Source: Eudromia elegans
Taxonomy: Eukaryota; Chordata; Aves; Tinamiformes; Tinamidae
Direction of reading: 5' to 3'
NCBI GenBank assembly: GCA_003342815.1
Contig: PTEX01000003.1
Span: 1,448,435 to 1,512,434, forward strand
DNA: 64,000 nt
In this document: piece by piece, positions 12,308-25,260 of the stretch
How the letters are laid out: the number at the start of each line of letters is the position of its first letter
Position numbering within the stretch: position 1 is the first letter of the stretch
Program-made: the position numbers and the translations under genes
Notes under the pieces: model-generated
The model's input: the letters and a program-made list of their open reading frames with translations, nothing else
Told to the model about the DNA's origin: nothing
Databases searched by the model: none

Positions 12308-15300
12308 AAAGCGATCAGGTTGACCTGGTCTCCACGTGTGATGCTGTTTCTGACTCTCTCTTTAGCAGAGAGCTTTCCACTGCTGCGGGGACATATACAC
12401 CTTGGAGCAACACATTTAGGGCCAGCAGCTTCCATTTCTCTTAGCTGTTAATTTAAAACCAGACCACTGGATGAGAAGGACGGTATCTGCAAATAAGGGC
12501 TGAGCAAAGGAACCCTGCTAGACTGGCTTGGGTTTGGTGGGGATCTAAAAGGCAGGAGCTCCCAAAGCAAGTGCTGCAAGAGCCACTCTGGCCGCTTGGA
12601 AAGCAGCTCTGGCTCCGAGAGCCATCTGCTGCCGCCCTGCATCGGGCTTCACTCGGGAGACGGAGCTCTGCATAGGGGACATGAGGACACCTGGGCAGAC
12701 TGCAGAGGCTCATCACACAGACACCTGGAAGTGGCTGTATCAGCCATGAATGACTGCAATTCAGTGATCATCTAATTCATCCCTATGAATAAGTTAATTA
12801 ATTAAAATCAAGGTTGCTTTTATTTATATTTATATTTACAGCTCAGCACATCTGCTTGAAGTTATTTTCAGAATATTATGCTCTGTATTCCAGAGAAAAG
12901 ATTTGTATTTACGAGAACGAAAATAGACAGCTTTTGTCACAGAGTCCAAACTTCCCAGTTGCACAGGGAAAATTATGTGTTGTAGCAGCCAATGAGTATT
13001 TCAGGAAGAAAAGAGAGACCAAGAAGCTTCAACAGACAATAAGTCTAGGGGAGAGGGTTCTTTCTTTCCCCTTGTTCACCTTTTTCAGAATCTCCTAATA
13101 TCTCAATTTCAAATCATCTTCCAGGTCCTTTCTTCCTCCTATACATAGACTCTGTTCCCATCTTCTTTGCCTCCCTGGCTTCAGTTGCAGGGAAGAGCTG
13201 GGACACAGGGAAAATGAACGACCCAGGACCAAGATCTGCCCAAAGGCTGGAAGCAGAGAAAAGGTCAAGAGAAGAAGGTTTTAGAGCTTTCTCCACCTGC
13301 CCAGGCTGCTCTAAGAGGCAAGGAGGACGGTCTCTTGCAACAGCTGGCATCCATTGAGGACAAAACCTTTCACTCTGAGCAGGCAGAAGACATGAAACTT
13401 GTTCAGGCCAGAGCCTGTCTTCTATCTCCTCACTCCAACTATTACCGACTCAAAAAAAATGAAAAAAAAATCATCTTTAGGTAATATTTCATCTATTTTT
13501 AAATGCAATTTTAAAGGCTGGTTAAGGAGTTAGAAAAGGATTAAAACAAGATTAATGACTGGGTTTTTTTCTTCAGAAATCAATCTACTCAGGAAGGATA
13601 GAGGAAGGAAAGTATGTCTATTAAATATGGACTGTCAAGAAGTACTGTCTGGAATATGTAACTTCTGCAAAGTAATCAAATTAGATTTATTTTAAATGTC
13701 TTCCATTAACTTCAGAAGTAGAACAGATTAGATGGTCCACAGGTCAAAATCCTCTATGGGATTTGGCATTCAAAATGCAGGTATAAATGTTGGCATCTTA
13801 TTTTTTCTCATAAATTTTGCAAGAATTTTGTCTGCTATATATTAATTCTAGAAGCTTGTTGCCTTTTCAATGTATTGACAATGTAAATTTGAAGAAAATC
13901 TTCAGGCCCTCCTTAACTGTGTCTTGTAAAAATACTGCTTATTATCTGAGCAATAACCACTTTGAACCACTGTCAAAGAAACTCAGAGCAATTCGTAGTG
14001 TATCTGGGAACTGTGACAATGTAGCCTCTCACAAACGAATTATGCCAAAGGATTGCTTTTCATGAAGCTATTATTTAGTATTTTATGCATATTTTAAAGT
14101 GTTTGACAAGTATGTTATAAAATACAGTACACAGAAGAGCAAGGAAATTAAATCCTTTCTAACATAAACACATATTTTAGCACAAGAGCTTGAGCATAAA
14201 ACACCCGGGACACTGGCTGCAACAAATAAAAGCAATGATGCCTAGGGTTTGCATGTAATTAACTTTGTCTTTGATGGGATTTTAACAGGAGGAATGATAT
14301 TAATTAAGGTTCATTGCCAGTGTATTGGAATGCAGTTTTATTAATAAAGCATTCTTTAGAATAGAATATTTAGAATATACTAAATTATATTAGACTATAA
14401 TAGAATATACTTAATAATATTGGCATGTTTTCTGGTAATTGGATGGTAATAGATGGTAAATATTGACTTCCAACAGAATTAATGGTTACAACACTTACAG
14501 ACTGAAGGCAAAATAGACCCCACATGGTAAACCACAAAAACATATTACTTTAGTGTAATCTCAATATGAAGAATGTGGAAAGAACTCACATGCTTTCCAT
14601 TTTTTTTCTCATTTTCATGGCTAGCAATAAGCCATGCAGAAAGCACATCGAGCTTCCCAGCAAGGATCGTGTCCCTTACAACTCAGGAACATCAAAAGAG
14701 GTTTTGTGAACTCTTTGGATGAACACAGGTCTGTAAAGCCTTCTTGAGGTCTGTCTCACTGGAGCTAGAAGAGGGCCTTCACCATAACTTAAAGTAACTT
14801 AGGATCACCTCTAATCGTTCTGTGTTCAAAGCTGACAAAGTTGGATAAGCAATCCAACCCTAAAATCAGTCTCCCCGCTGTCCTAAGAATTTGCTCTCTC
14901 ATATTCATTCAGTCTGTGCCTGAGGGTTTTGAGTGTGAACTGCCTTCTTACATAGTCTGCTGTCTGAGCATCAGTCTGTCACTCCACCCTCCTGCACAAA
15001 ATAGGGAGGTTTTTAAAAAGTCTTTGGACAATCTCATCTACTTTGACAGAGACGTAGAAATACTAAACTGAATTAAGTTCCTACAGATCTTTGAAAATGG
15101 TTGCTTCATAGAAGAGAAAGATCCAAATCATAACTTCTAAGGGAAACCAAACAAAATCATGCTAAAATGTGCGGCTAATCCACATGTGCAGAAATCCACA
15201 CCAGCCACAGCAAACACTGTGTCTTTTAAAGATAAGAGATATGAGTAAGATCTGAGATTGTTTCAGAAGAGAGTGCAGGAGACAGAACATGGGATGCCAA

Positions 15301-17440
15301 GGATAAAAGCAATGGAAAATATGCTTTCTTAATCCTACTCTCAGGAAATATCCTGTGGGGTGTTTTTCTCTCTACTATGGTATTGGTCCTATCTTCTTAA
15401 CAACATGTTTCATTTCTTAAACATAACTGAAAGATAATTAAATGTACCAATTCTTAATGAGATTGCCATAATTAAAATTGCAGGAACTGCATGAAATCCC
15501 ACGTGAAGTCCCACATGAAATGTGCTACAAAACTGAAGCTTGTAAAAAGCTTTACATTATGACTTTATCTATATTTAATTAAGGCAAACTAAGTATATCA
15601 CTTCTCAGATATAACAACTAGATTTGCAACTGGGGATTTAAAGTAATATAAAACTGTAAAAACACTTATCAGTATAAATACTGATTTTGCCAGTATTTCA
15701 CTTACCCCGTGTCTGTATCTTAAAAATATTGACACTAACTCTCAAACAGCTGCAAAACAAGTGTTCATTTTACTATTGCTTAAGCAAAATAGCATTTGCT
15801 TAGTATAGTTAATAAAGCATACTACATTTTACCTACCAAAGCACATACCTAAATGCATACAAAACAAGTACAGTATTATGATACTGCTCTGATATCAATA
15901 CTGAGCTGCTAAGAATAGAGAAACGAAGGCAACAAAAGCCCCATTACTGAAAAGCAGACAGGGAAAGCCAAAGAACATTTTAGCAAGTTAGCATCTGCAC
16001 AACAGGTAGCATAAGCACACCAATAAAATATCAAATTAAATTTTGCATGTGTATGAAAGCAGTAAGCATTTCTGGCATGCTGAAAATTTACCTGAATTAT
16101 ATGAATATAAGCCTTTATCTGGAAAACAAATATTGAAATGAAGTAGTGTCAGGGGAAAACATATGAATCAATACATGTAACAGGGATGGTTTGTACCTTA
16201 AACTTCATATTAACCATTTCTGGAAACTGAAGTATATGATATGGTAAACTATATTAATCCAAAAGAAAATAACCTTAACTAACTTGAAGAAATTAAACCG
16301 CAAAAATGTCAGGTTACTTCTACAGCAACATTTACACTAAGTAGTCATAGAAGACTATCAGAAATTTCAAATTCTGAAAAACAAGTCCCATTTACTCTGC
16401 ATAAATGTTTAACTTATCGTTAACATCACTTAACATCCTCAGCAGGATGAGGTTACAGAACTTTGCTGCAGGATGATGTTAGCAGAACTCTCCTGTGCTA
16501 TGAATCATGTAGCTATGAATCCTACTTTAAATTTAGCAGACTTGGAATTGAACCTTTGGTCAATCTTCTCTTTCCATCCACTCAATGGACATGATTTGGT
16601 ACATACACCCCTACATGAATACCTTCTGCATATGTCTGTCCCCAGTGAATTTAAATCTCCCCATGTGAGCACTACAGTTAAATACTTAGAAGATCTGGGT
16701 TACTGTTTGCATTACTAAAGTTAGCTGTTTTAAGCTTTTTAACTTTCTGTATATCCATAACAATTTTTATAAACTTCAACACTTTTTTGACAGAATGGAA
16801 TTTACATACACTAATATGAAAAAAATCTGGAAAGTCTGGAACACTAGAAAGTCACCAGAAGTTCTATAGAGCCATCAAAAAGACTTGATGAACACATCTG
16901 GATCTCATTTATATAATTAAAAGGGCTGGACATTCTTGAATTTAAATTTGTAAAGTGCTGTCTAAAAGCTGGGGATGAAAGAAGTCACACTTTTTGCTGC
17001 ATGGTTGCAACACATTAATGATTATTAAATGTATTTGAAAATTTCACCCCAACCATTACAATTGAATACAGTTTATTATGTTTCAAAACTTAAAGCAAAA
17101 ATTTACTACTTTTAGTCACTTTAGTCCGTATCCTTTAGAACCCTTTTAAAGTTCTCCTAACTTGCTATCTATTCAATGCATAGAAAGACTACTTTGCACT
17201 ATTCATGGAGTTATTCTGACAAAGAATATTGCTTTTCTGTCATAATTACACATGACATATAGATAATTTAATAAGATCATTATATCAATTAAATTTGAAA
17301 CATTTTTTACTTTAATTATAATTTGGTAATTCTTAGCTTTAATTCTTCAAAGAGCATAGACCTAACTTCTGAAATAATTTTCTTTTAGATTTTGATAGTT
17401 TAAGGCCTTTGCAGACACCCCTGTATCATGTTAAATACCT

Positions 17441-17509
17441 TTTTATTAAAGTATTTAATAAAACATAGATGTACAATAAATATAAAAAAGATAGATGTAT
17501 AATAAATAC
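17441..17509. repeat. AT-rich hairpin followed by imperfect direct repeat
   Basis: TTTTATTAAA (17441-17450) pairs with TTTAATAAAA (17454-17463) across a 3-base loop. It is followed by two near-identical 19-base units at 17465-17483 and 17491-17509 that differ at two positions. No function is implied. Confidence 0.7.
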
Positions 17510-18355
17510 TAATATTTCCAATTCTGTGAACAAAAAATTAATGCAAACGAAGATAGCATGCTCAAAGCCTGTGTTCCATAAAAAGGAGAAAAATTAATGA
17601 ACAAGCATGAAAGGGAAAAATATCTGTTATTCTCTAGAGCTAACTTCTTCCTTGTTCACCACTCACAGATCTGTGCCGCTGACCATAAAATGCTCCATAT
17701 TATAATGTGAATAAAAGGTCATTGATATGCATTTCCATCAAGTACTACTCACCTACTAGTCATTATCTCAGGTAAGGCTCAGTAACATTGATTTAAAACT
17801 GCTCTACTGACTTACCATATTCACAGCAAATTAAAAGGGAGCTGTTGAGACAGCGAGATACTGATTCTGCAGTAAAATGAGACTACAGAATTCCCAGGAA
17901 GTCAATGTCTTTCACTGGAAGACTGACGTTTGAGATGAAGGGGCTCCAATTTCATGAGGTAAAATTTCAGATATATTGTAACCAATTATTATTAAACATT
18001 AATAACTTATCAGTCATGACACTCTCATAAGGTGCCACAAAGCAGACCTGAACATTTGAACAGTTAAATATTCCAGAAAATATAACTACTTCATGGTTTT
18101 CTTAATTCCAGCTATTTTGAACCTGACTGATATTCTGGTGTCTTAGCAGGAAGCAGTTTGATCCACTGTTTTGGAATTCTAAATGTTGACCTCCAAACAC
18201 TGTAATTTCTAAAATCTCTTAAGACTGTGTTTTCAAGACAGCCATTGTCACATACATTTATTATTCTTCCCTTATTAAAAAACATATTTCAAAAAAGTAG
18301 AATACTGTACTGTGTCTCATGGTATTTTAAGTTTCCACTCCCGTTCCATTGCTGA

Positions 18356-18369
18356 TACACACACACACG
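18356..18369 (+). repeat. Short (AC)n microsatellite
   Basis: About seven AC dinucleotides in the RIMS2 intron. Confidence 0.85.
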
Positions 18370-18546
18370 CTGTATCTGGAGACCTGGAAATGCCTGCACT
18401 GCTGATTTTGTATGTTCCTCCCCTTCTTTTGACATTTAGCTATTATAAACACTGTCTACCCACTCTCTGCCGATCAATACTTCAGCTGAGTTTTAAAGCT
18501 ATAAAAGTTGGCTTTGAAAAGATGTTACTTTTTAATCCTAACTCAC

Positions 18547-18568
18547 CTGTAAACTCTTAGAATACTTC
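18547..18568 (-). other. RIMS2: Candidate 22-nt alternative (poison) exon in RIMS2
   Basis: On the gene strand a T-rich tract ending tttattttacag is followed by 22 bases ending TTTACAG and then gtgagt, a full-consensus donor. The flanking coding exons are in phase 1. Inserting 22 bases shifts frame and brings a TGA into register about eight codons into the 69-nt exon. If spliced in, it would truncate the protein after C2A or trigger nonsense-mediated decay. I know of no described RIM2 exon here. Splice-like signals arise by chance in long introns, so this is a prediction only. Confidence 0.25.
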
Positions 18569-19699
18569 CTGTAAAATAAAAAAATGAAAGCTGCTCCAAA
18601 AAAAATTCAACAACCACAAAATTTAAAAAATCCATGTGCTTCCAAATGTGTAATAACCCAGAGTTCTCTATCAACTAAACAGTGTCAGCTCACACTGCAC
18701 AGACACAGACATTATATGGACATAACTGTAAAAGACTGAGTAAGAAAGCCTGGGATCCAGCGTGGTGACTGCTCGCTCTGTGCTCTGAGAGAAGTAATTA
18801 CCGATTTGCAGTCCCACGGTAAAAACTCGCTTTGTTTCTGCATCAGTTATCAGTGAACAGCAATGCTAATGATGACTTCTACCCCATTGATCTTAACACT
18901 TACGAATGCAGCATCCAAACCACATTTACTTTTCTGTGGAATCTGTGATTAGCCTCTTATCTAGCGTGAGAAGCATTAGCAAAGTTATCGCCTAGCTGAC
19001 TGCAGGAGCTCTCACATTTTTTTCAAGATACCTTTGAATTTTCTGCTTACAACCTCATTTTAGAGGCAACAGAAAAAAGAACTTTAATTTGCCCCTAATT
19101 TCAATTAATTTTGTATGGAATTTTTTAAGGTATGGCAGGGTTACTGACTCTCTTTGAAAGCTGGTTCCTAAAAAATGGCATATGGGAGCTCTGCTGGAAG
19201 ACTGCACTATGCTACTGGCTATCGAGAAACACTGGAGTTCAGGGCTGACAAGCTGCTCATTTTCAAGAATGCTAAAATTCACTGACATTAGAAGGTGAAT
19301 ACAAGCACTTCATGGTGAAACCATATAAATCTCAAGAATTATCAACAAAAGCAAGTAAGTGTAGGTGGCTCATCTGAACTACCTTCAGAGAACCGCATTC
19401 AAGGTTTATTTGTTGTTTTTTTTCCATTAATATATATTTATAGTAACCTACCTATCAGTCATGAAGATAAGAAAACTTAGGTGCCCATACAAAACAACAA
19501 ACCAACCTGTAATTCAAGATATCTCTCTTTTATATAGCTACAAGCTTAATAGAATATCTTTTTGGGTTTTTTTTTTTTAGGTAAAAGAACCAGGCTTCGA
19601 TACGCTATTGTTAGCATACTACCAATATTTTACTCAGTGAAGGCCAGCAAGTATAACATCTGGCATCTGCCCTTCATCCCCTGGTGATGCAGTTCAAAA

Positions 19700-19850
19700 C
19701 CAGGTAGGCTGGGAGACCCTGTGCAGGCCGTCTGGTGCAACGCCAGCTCAGAGCAGAGCCAAGTCACACGGCGTTGCTCAGGGTCTTGTCCAGCTGAGTT
19801 CTGGATACCTCTAGGGGGAGATTCTACCGCCTTTCTACACAACCAGGAAA
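19700..19850 (-). mobile_element. Degraded CR1 3'-end fragment
   Basis: The plus strand reads as a decayed antisense CR1 3' region: a segment like gggagaccctgtgcaggccg, then gttgctcagggtcttgtcca and a stretch parallel to the gttttgaatatctccag region of intact CR1. The octamer tail is not visible. The boundaries are approximate. It is the third CR1 piece in sense orientation to RIMS2. Confidence 0.75.
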
Positions 19851-21624
19851 GACTTTATTTCCATTTCAGAGGTGTAACACAAATTCACTGATTTTTTTTT
19901 TCTTTTTTTTTTCTATATGAAAATTTCAGCAATCTAAGTGAACATCCAGTATTATCTCTTTGGTTAATTATTCTTTGATTTAACCTGTGGAAGACTATAT
20001 GGTGTCAAGGCATCACTCCGGGAAAAATCACAATAAATCATCCTTCACTGAAAAGCAGGATTTCTACACCAAATATTACTGCTCCAACCAAGCCTGGAGT
20101 CTTTGCAAATCCTTCTCTATAGATTTCCACAGAGAGATGTAAGATTGTTTAGATGATAACAGGAAAAGTATTAAACACTTTTTCCTGACTTTTCACATTT
20201 AAGTCAATGTCTTTGAACAGATCTTTGCTATTGTTCATTGCAATTATTTAATGTACAGATGGGAACTACTACCAATAAAAGAGGGTTTCTTTGCAGGACT
20301 ACTTCCTGAAAGCTCAGTTTTTACTAAAGTCACACATGAACTCATCTTGTATACAAACAGATACTGGAAAACTCAATTGATACCTAGAAGTATTCTTACA
20401 TGCAAAAAATTAGATTTAATTATAAAAAATGTGTTCCAAAATGGCAGAAAATAAAAGAGAAGATAGTTAAAATAAGAATTTATTTAAAAGAAAAAATCAC
20501 AAAAAATCATGGTCATGAAAAAAACCAGAGAGGAATGAATTGAAAAAGAGATCCTTAACTGCTAGCAAGCACTTCTTTCCTTCTTCTTTACATAATATCA
20601 CGGCTTAAAGACTACGCATTCCAACCCTTACATAATGTATCTATCTCAGAATATTATGATATGGAGCATTTTAATTCTCTTCACTTTCCAAGGCACAGAT
20701 ACAAAATCTAACAACTATTTTAAAACATTTACATAAAAAGGATAAACTAATAGAGAACCCATACAGAACATATGAAATAAACAAGCTTGACTGTGTTTCT
20801 GTGAGTTTGTTTGTATCACCACAGAAATACACACAAAATAACAAAAGAAAATGCAAAGAATTCTCATAAATAATTTTCCTCTTTAAAAAAAAAAGATTTT
20901 TCTGGGAGAATAACAAAAAAAATGAGAGCATCAAATCAAACGTATCTTATTAAATTCATTTACTGAAGGTTAGTTTTGAAACATAAACACTAGTGAGCAG
21001 TTTATCTAGAGAACCAAAGCAATAACAAAACCACATTCTCACTGTATACTAACACATATATTTTCCTTTAACACACAATATATTTTGTTTTCAAAATATC
21101 TACTGATAACAGTAGACTACTGTGGATCATTTATACTCACTGTATGAAATAGAGTTAGAAGATAAATTTAATATGTGAACCTAACGACCTAAAATAATAT
21201 AAAAGCAAACCAACAGGCCTTGATATTTAGCTGTACATGTTCATAGAAATCACCATTCTTCATTTATCGAAAGTATGAGTGAGAAAGAAAGTCACTGCAC
21301 TTCCATTTCTGGTTAAATAATGAAATGATAAAGCGAATATAGGAGACTGGACTTCAGAAGATAAAACAGTACACTGCTAAAGACCAAGATAATTCAGTCA
21401 AGTCGAGGATTTGAACCAGGTAGACTAATAAGAAAAATGGTAGATCATATGGTATCCAGTACTATTATATGTAACAGTTCAATCTTATGAGTAATCATAA
21501 ATAACCCAATTCATAAGAGCTACAAGTGAACAAATTCTAGCAGCTTCCCTCCCATGTACAAGAATTTAATATACTCTACATGTTAATTCAAATGAACTAC
21601 ACACACGTAAAACTGGTAACTTAC

Positions 21625-21778
21625 TTTGTAACCTCCGCGTGGGACTTTCGCCATGGAGTTGTCTGCGTGGCAAATATGGTGAAGGGTGGGGAAGTGGCAA
21701 CGAAGAGACATCATGCGTTTGAAGTTTGTACCAGTGAGGTTCATCATCCAGCAATGCTGTCTCTAACTCGATTAGAAT
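21625..21778 (-). CDS. RIMS2: RIM2 exon, end of C2A domain and following linker (154 nt, phase 0-1)
   Basis: Encodes ILIELETALLDDEPHWYKLQ, the last strands of the C2A beta-sandwich, then the proline-rich linker LPLPHPSPYLPRRQLHGES and TRRLQ. The acceptor is tttcttttgtag before ATTCTAATC and the donor is CAAA/gtaagt. It joins exon 22332-22503 in phase 0, restoring the E/ILIEL junction of RIM C2A, and leaves one base that completes an arginine codon with exon 9545-9613. The TRRLQ/RSKR wording at this junction is RIM2-like, where RIM1 has SKKLQ/RSQR. The peptide reads SPYLPRR where mammalian RIM2, as I recall it, has SPYMPRR. Confidence 0.97.
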
Positions 21779-22331
21779 CTACAAAAGAAAACACGATTAA
21801 AGACTAGATGGCATTAAAAAGAAAATACATTTAAAATTATCATTATCCAAAAAATCATCCTATTTATTCACTTACTGTTAAGGAGTATGTGTGAAATTTT
21901 ACAAAAATCTTAAATTTAAGAAAGGGGTTCCTATGCTTTGATAATGCTAAATAAATAAATAAAAAAAAAACTATCACAAAGCCTTTCTTGCCTTAATGAG
22001 AACCTTAACAGCATTCAAACATCTGGAAAATTAGCCTGCAATATTCTCCAGCATCTAGACCATAGATAATATGGATTGTAATGAACAGTTCTCAAATAAT
22101 ACGAAACCATTGGGATACTGTTTCAAAATCAGAACAATGAATCAAGGAATCTGACCTCAGTATTGTGTGATAAGTGTGAGATCACTATTTGTTTGCTGCT
22201 AAGCAAAATAAAGAGAAATATAACAAGCAAAGCAGTTTTGCTTTGTTTTACTACATTTAATTATTTTATTCAAAAATATTGTATCTAGAGTGCTCGATTA
22301 TACAACACAACAACCAAGGATAAACATATAC
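21779..22331 (-). other. RIMS2: RIMS2 intron of 553 bp
   Basis: Short intron inside the C2A-coding region with donor gtatat and acceptor tttgtag. It contains a small AAAT-type simple repeat near 21948-21970 and nothing else recognisable. Confidence 0.92.
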
Positions 22332-22503
22332 CTCTCCTAAAAATTCACTTTCTTCCTCTCGAACTCGTGCTTGGTCCCAAAGAGTAATTTCTAACATTCG
22401 TTCTCTGAATTCTCTCCGGTGAACTGGAGAATAAATGAACGTTTGGTTCCACTTAGGTTCCAATGTCTTCTTTACTGTTTTTGTTCTTCTTTTATTTTTA
22501 TCA
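22332..22503 (-). CDS. RIMS2: RIM2 exon, central C2A domain (172 nt, phase 2-0)
   Basis: Encodes (S)DKNKRRTKTVKKTLEPKWN, QTFIYSPVHRREFRERMLE and ITLWDQARVREEESEFLGE. This is the middle of the C2A beta-sandwich, with the basic strand and the third loop. The first base completes the Ser codon begun in exon 25130-25260. In the third loop, two of the positions where calcium-binding C2 domains carry Asp are not Asp: the loop reads WDQAR, not a YDFDR-like sequence. This agrees with established work that RIM C2A domains do not bind calcium. The acceptor is ttttttgtag before TGATAAA and the donor is GGAGAG/gtatat. Confidence 0.98.
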
Positions 22504-25129
22504 CTACAAAAAAAAACAATTATACATTAAAAGTGTCCAAAAGACATATACTGTAATAAGCATCTCATGGAACGCAGTAAAACCTAAATCAGCTGTACAT
22601 GGTGTAGCACTTTGAAAAATAATGTTGTAATATGCCTCAGAATTAGCCCTTTATGACAAAAATAAGTTTGGTACAAATATTGAGGGCAATTAACAATTTC
22701 ATATTAAAAATAGCCAATTCCCAGTTCAAATTCCCACTCCAAGTTTAAGAAAGTTTCCTGAAAATCAGGAATTTTTCAATAAGCTCATTTCAGAAACAGA
22801 ACACAGAGCTTTCACGAAACAAAATATGCTTCCATAGACATGGCTTCCATTGACCACTGCTTGGAAGTAAAACTGCAGTATGAACACAGGAAAAACTGGC
22901 ATTTCAGACAAGGCAGCCACACGATTCACTTCCATTGGCCAGGCCTACGACCTACTAAGCCGTGACGAGGCGGTCTGGGTGGACGCCCTAGCACATGGGC
23001 AGCTGGGTTTGTGGTAGGTCTTCACTGAAAGATGGGCCTGATGTTTTGGAGTCTGATGGGACCCCCATGCAAGGCTCCACCATGCGAAACCTGCCTCTGG
23101 CTCAAGGGTATTACTGAAAGCAACAGGTTTTGCAGAATATTTTTGTTTGAAATAACTAGTTTGCTGATGGAAATAAGTTTCATTGGAAAAAATGCATGTT
23201 CCTTCAAAGGGGAACACTGAAAAGGGTGCTCATAACAATCCTCAATTTTAAATTTGCTGATGAATGCATAGTGCAACAGTGGTACTAATTCATGGAGACT
23301 TCTAGTATGATCACGAAGACACTGTCCATTTGCAAATATTTCAAGTTGCAAAACAGTTACTGTATTTCTGAAGTGTTACTTAGAATCTTGATCAATGCAG
23401 TAACTAAGAAATAACATTTTTAGACACACTGTTAAAACAAACAGAGTAATTATTTCTGTTATAATAAAGATTTATTTACCCTTGAGACTTGAAACAAGTT
23501 GCATGGGAAAAGCTTTTTCACTGAAATGTGTTTAATCAAAGAGAGTTTCATACCTTCATCTAATTAAGCACTTGATTTATTAAATGTATTTTACCTCTGG
23601 CAGGTTTCTTTCTCTTATATAAGAAATGTATTTTTGCTTACCTAGCCTTTTCTTCTAAGGATAAGAAAAGCAATTAGCCTGTCAGGAAAAAAACTAATTC
23701 AAAATGACAGCTTGCTAATTCTTTTTTTTTTTTTAATGAGATAAAAAACAGAAGGAATAATTGAAGAAAAGATTCTCAACTCTTCACGTAAACAGGAAGG
23801 GAACAACATGACGCATACCTTGTGAACATTAGCACAGAATAACAAAACATAATAATAAATAAATTGTGACATTTGTTTAGATTAAATTATTTAATGAAAT
23901 ATCTGTTTCTTTTATGTAGAACTATTTCAACTTACATTGTGAGCTGCTATGAATACAGACATTTTTAGCGGCTTTATTAATCTTCAAAAAGCTACTGAGG
24001 CAACTTTTGCAGACTTGATTCCAGCTTAGCTTCAGTGTCTCCAAACACAGTACAGCAATTACAGCAAACTAAGAATCTGGTCCAATAGTTTAAGTATTTT
24101 TGAGACAAACACAATCCGGCCAGGAACTTTCTCTCAAATGACACAGTAATTTCTGCAGTCACTGCAAGTTTTTTGTTAACATATGGCATACAATGAAAGT
24201 GGAAAAGCAGTGTCTTCCAAAGAACTGAATAGCTTTCATTTTGGAGGAAATCAATTGGAACTAAGATAGCTAGCATCTTCTCAGTTTGGATATTATGAAA
24301 AGGATGTAAAAATACAAGCAGTATACCTTCAGTTCTACAGATTTAGCAAAATATTGGCCAATTTTTAAATACTGAGTTAGGTTTAACCTTTAAATTATTT
24401 TAGAGGATACACAATAAAGCTAAATATATTCCTCTACTGACTTGTGCTGAAGAAATACTCAAAAAAAAGTTGCCCCATCACACACTATCCCCTTTGCTGT
24501 TCGTCCTGCCACCCAAGTGGAAATGAAAGAAAATCATGAACTAAGATACAAAGGAGTGATTCAGGAATAAGGGTCCCTACCACAGTATCATTTTGCTTAA
24601 ATGGATATGTATCACAAGTGCAGATTAACACGAATCATGTGTCTTGGGGAAAGCCTTCCAGCTTTGTCTGAGGATTCTCAGTACCTTGCCCACTATGACA
24701 GATATTGTGATATGAAATCTATAGGTTTCACCTTCTCTCCTTTTACAGTGCATAAGTGGGGATGAAATGAAGTGTTGAAGAAATGATCAGTCCAGAAACG
24801 TGTGAACCTAATCCTATGCAGTTTTCCCTGCACTAGACAGCTTGGTAAACAAGGGCATAACAAAATATTTATCTTTTTTTTTTTTGGCAAGAAAAAGCTT
24901 TTAGGCAAAGAAGTATGTCCACCTTTCTCCTTCCATTCAATATTTAATTAAATATCCAGCTAAAGTCAATTTGTGTTCAATGTTCAAAGAAAAACTGCTG
25001 TTTCATAGCATACACAATCTCCAAGCTGCAAGATTATTCTCTGATAGCATGACCAGTAAATTTAGCTCCACATTTAAAATATCATACTAATTCTTACTCA
25101 AAAGCACCTTGTCTTTCTCTTCATCCTAC
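22504..25129 (-). other. RIMS2: RIMS2 intron of 2,626 bp
   Basis: AT-rich intron between the first and second C2A exons. A locally GC- and CpG-richer stretch at about 22920-23130 contains gacctac/gtaggtc inverted copies and no recognised family. Otherwise only short A/T runs. Confidence 0.88.
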
Positions 25130-25260
25130 CTTCTGTCTGGAAGAAAGTAAATTTTAACGTAAGGATTTCTTGGCCTCCCGTCTTCCCTTGAAGGAAGATC
25201 CTTTGCTCCCAATATCGTGACTATTAACTGATGACCAACCTTGTCATACCACAGTTTTAT
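25130..25260 (-). CDS. RIMS2: RIM2 exon, start of C2A domain (131 nt, phase 0-2)
   Basis: Encodes IKLWYDKVGHQLIVTILGAK, DLPSREDGRPRNPYVKIYFL and PDR(S): the first strands of C2A and its first loop. The loop has Asn in the NPYV motif where calcium-binding C2 domains have Asp (DPYV), another mark of a calcium-independent C2. The acceptor is cattgcag before ATAAAACTG and the donor is AGAAG/gtagga. It starts in phase 0, so it can be joined either to the 48-nt exon 32917-32964 or directly to exon 38200-38312. The peptide has Tyr in LWYDK where human RIM2, as I recall it, has Phe. Confidence 0.98.

Larger units (their letters stand above)
9614..21624 (-). other. RIMS2: RIMS2 intron of 12,011 bp
   Basis: Intron between the third C2A exon and the 69-nt linker exon. 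It holds the long-ORF CR1 copy (10798-12281), a degraded CR1 3' end (19700-19850), a GC-richer patch at about 12440-12740 without recognisable coding content, a possible 22-nt exon at 18547-18568, a short AC repeat near 18356-18369 and an AT-rich hairpin plus imperfect direct repeat at 17441-17509. Nothing else was recognised. Confidence 0.9.

Noticed and set aside
12440..12740. GC-richer patch upstream of the CR1 copy with two overlapping minus-strand frames
   Set aside because: No CR1 similarity beyond 12281 and no known protein; treated as ordinary intron.
21407..21417. GGATTTGAACC, resembling an antisense tRNA T-loop
   Set aside because: The flanking bases do not form a T-stem and no acceptor or anticodon arm could be assembled.
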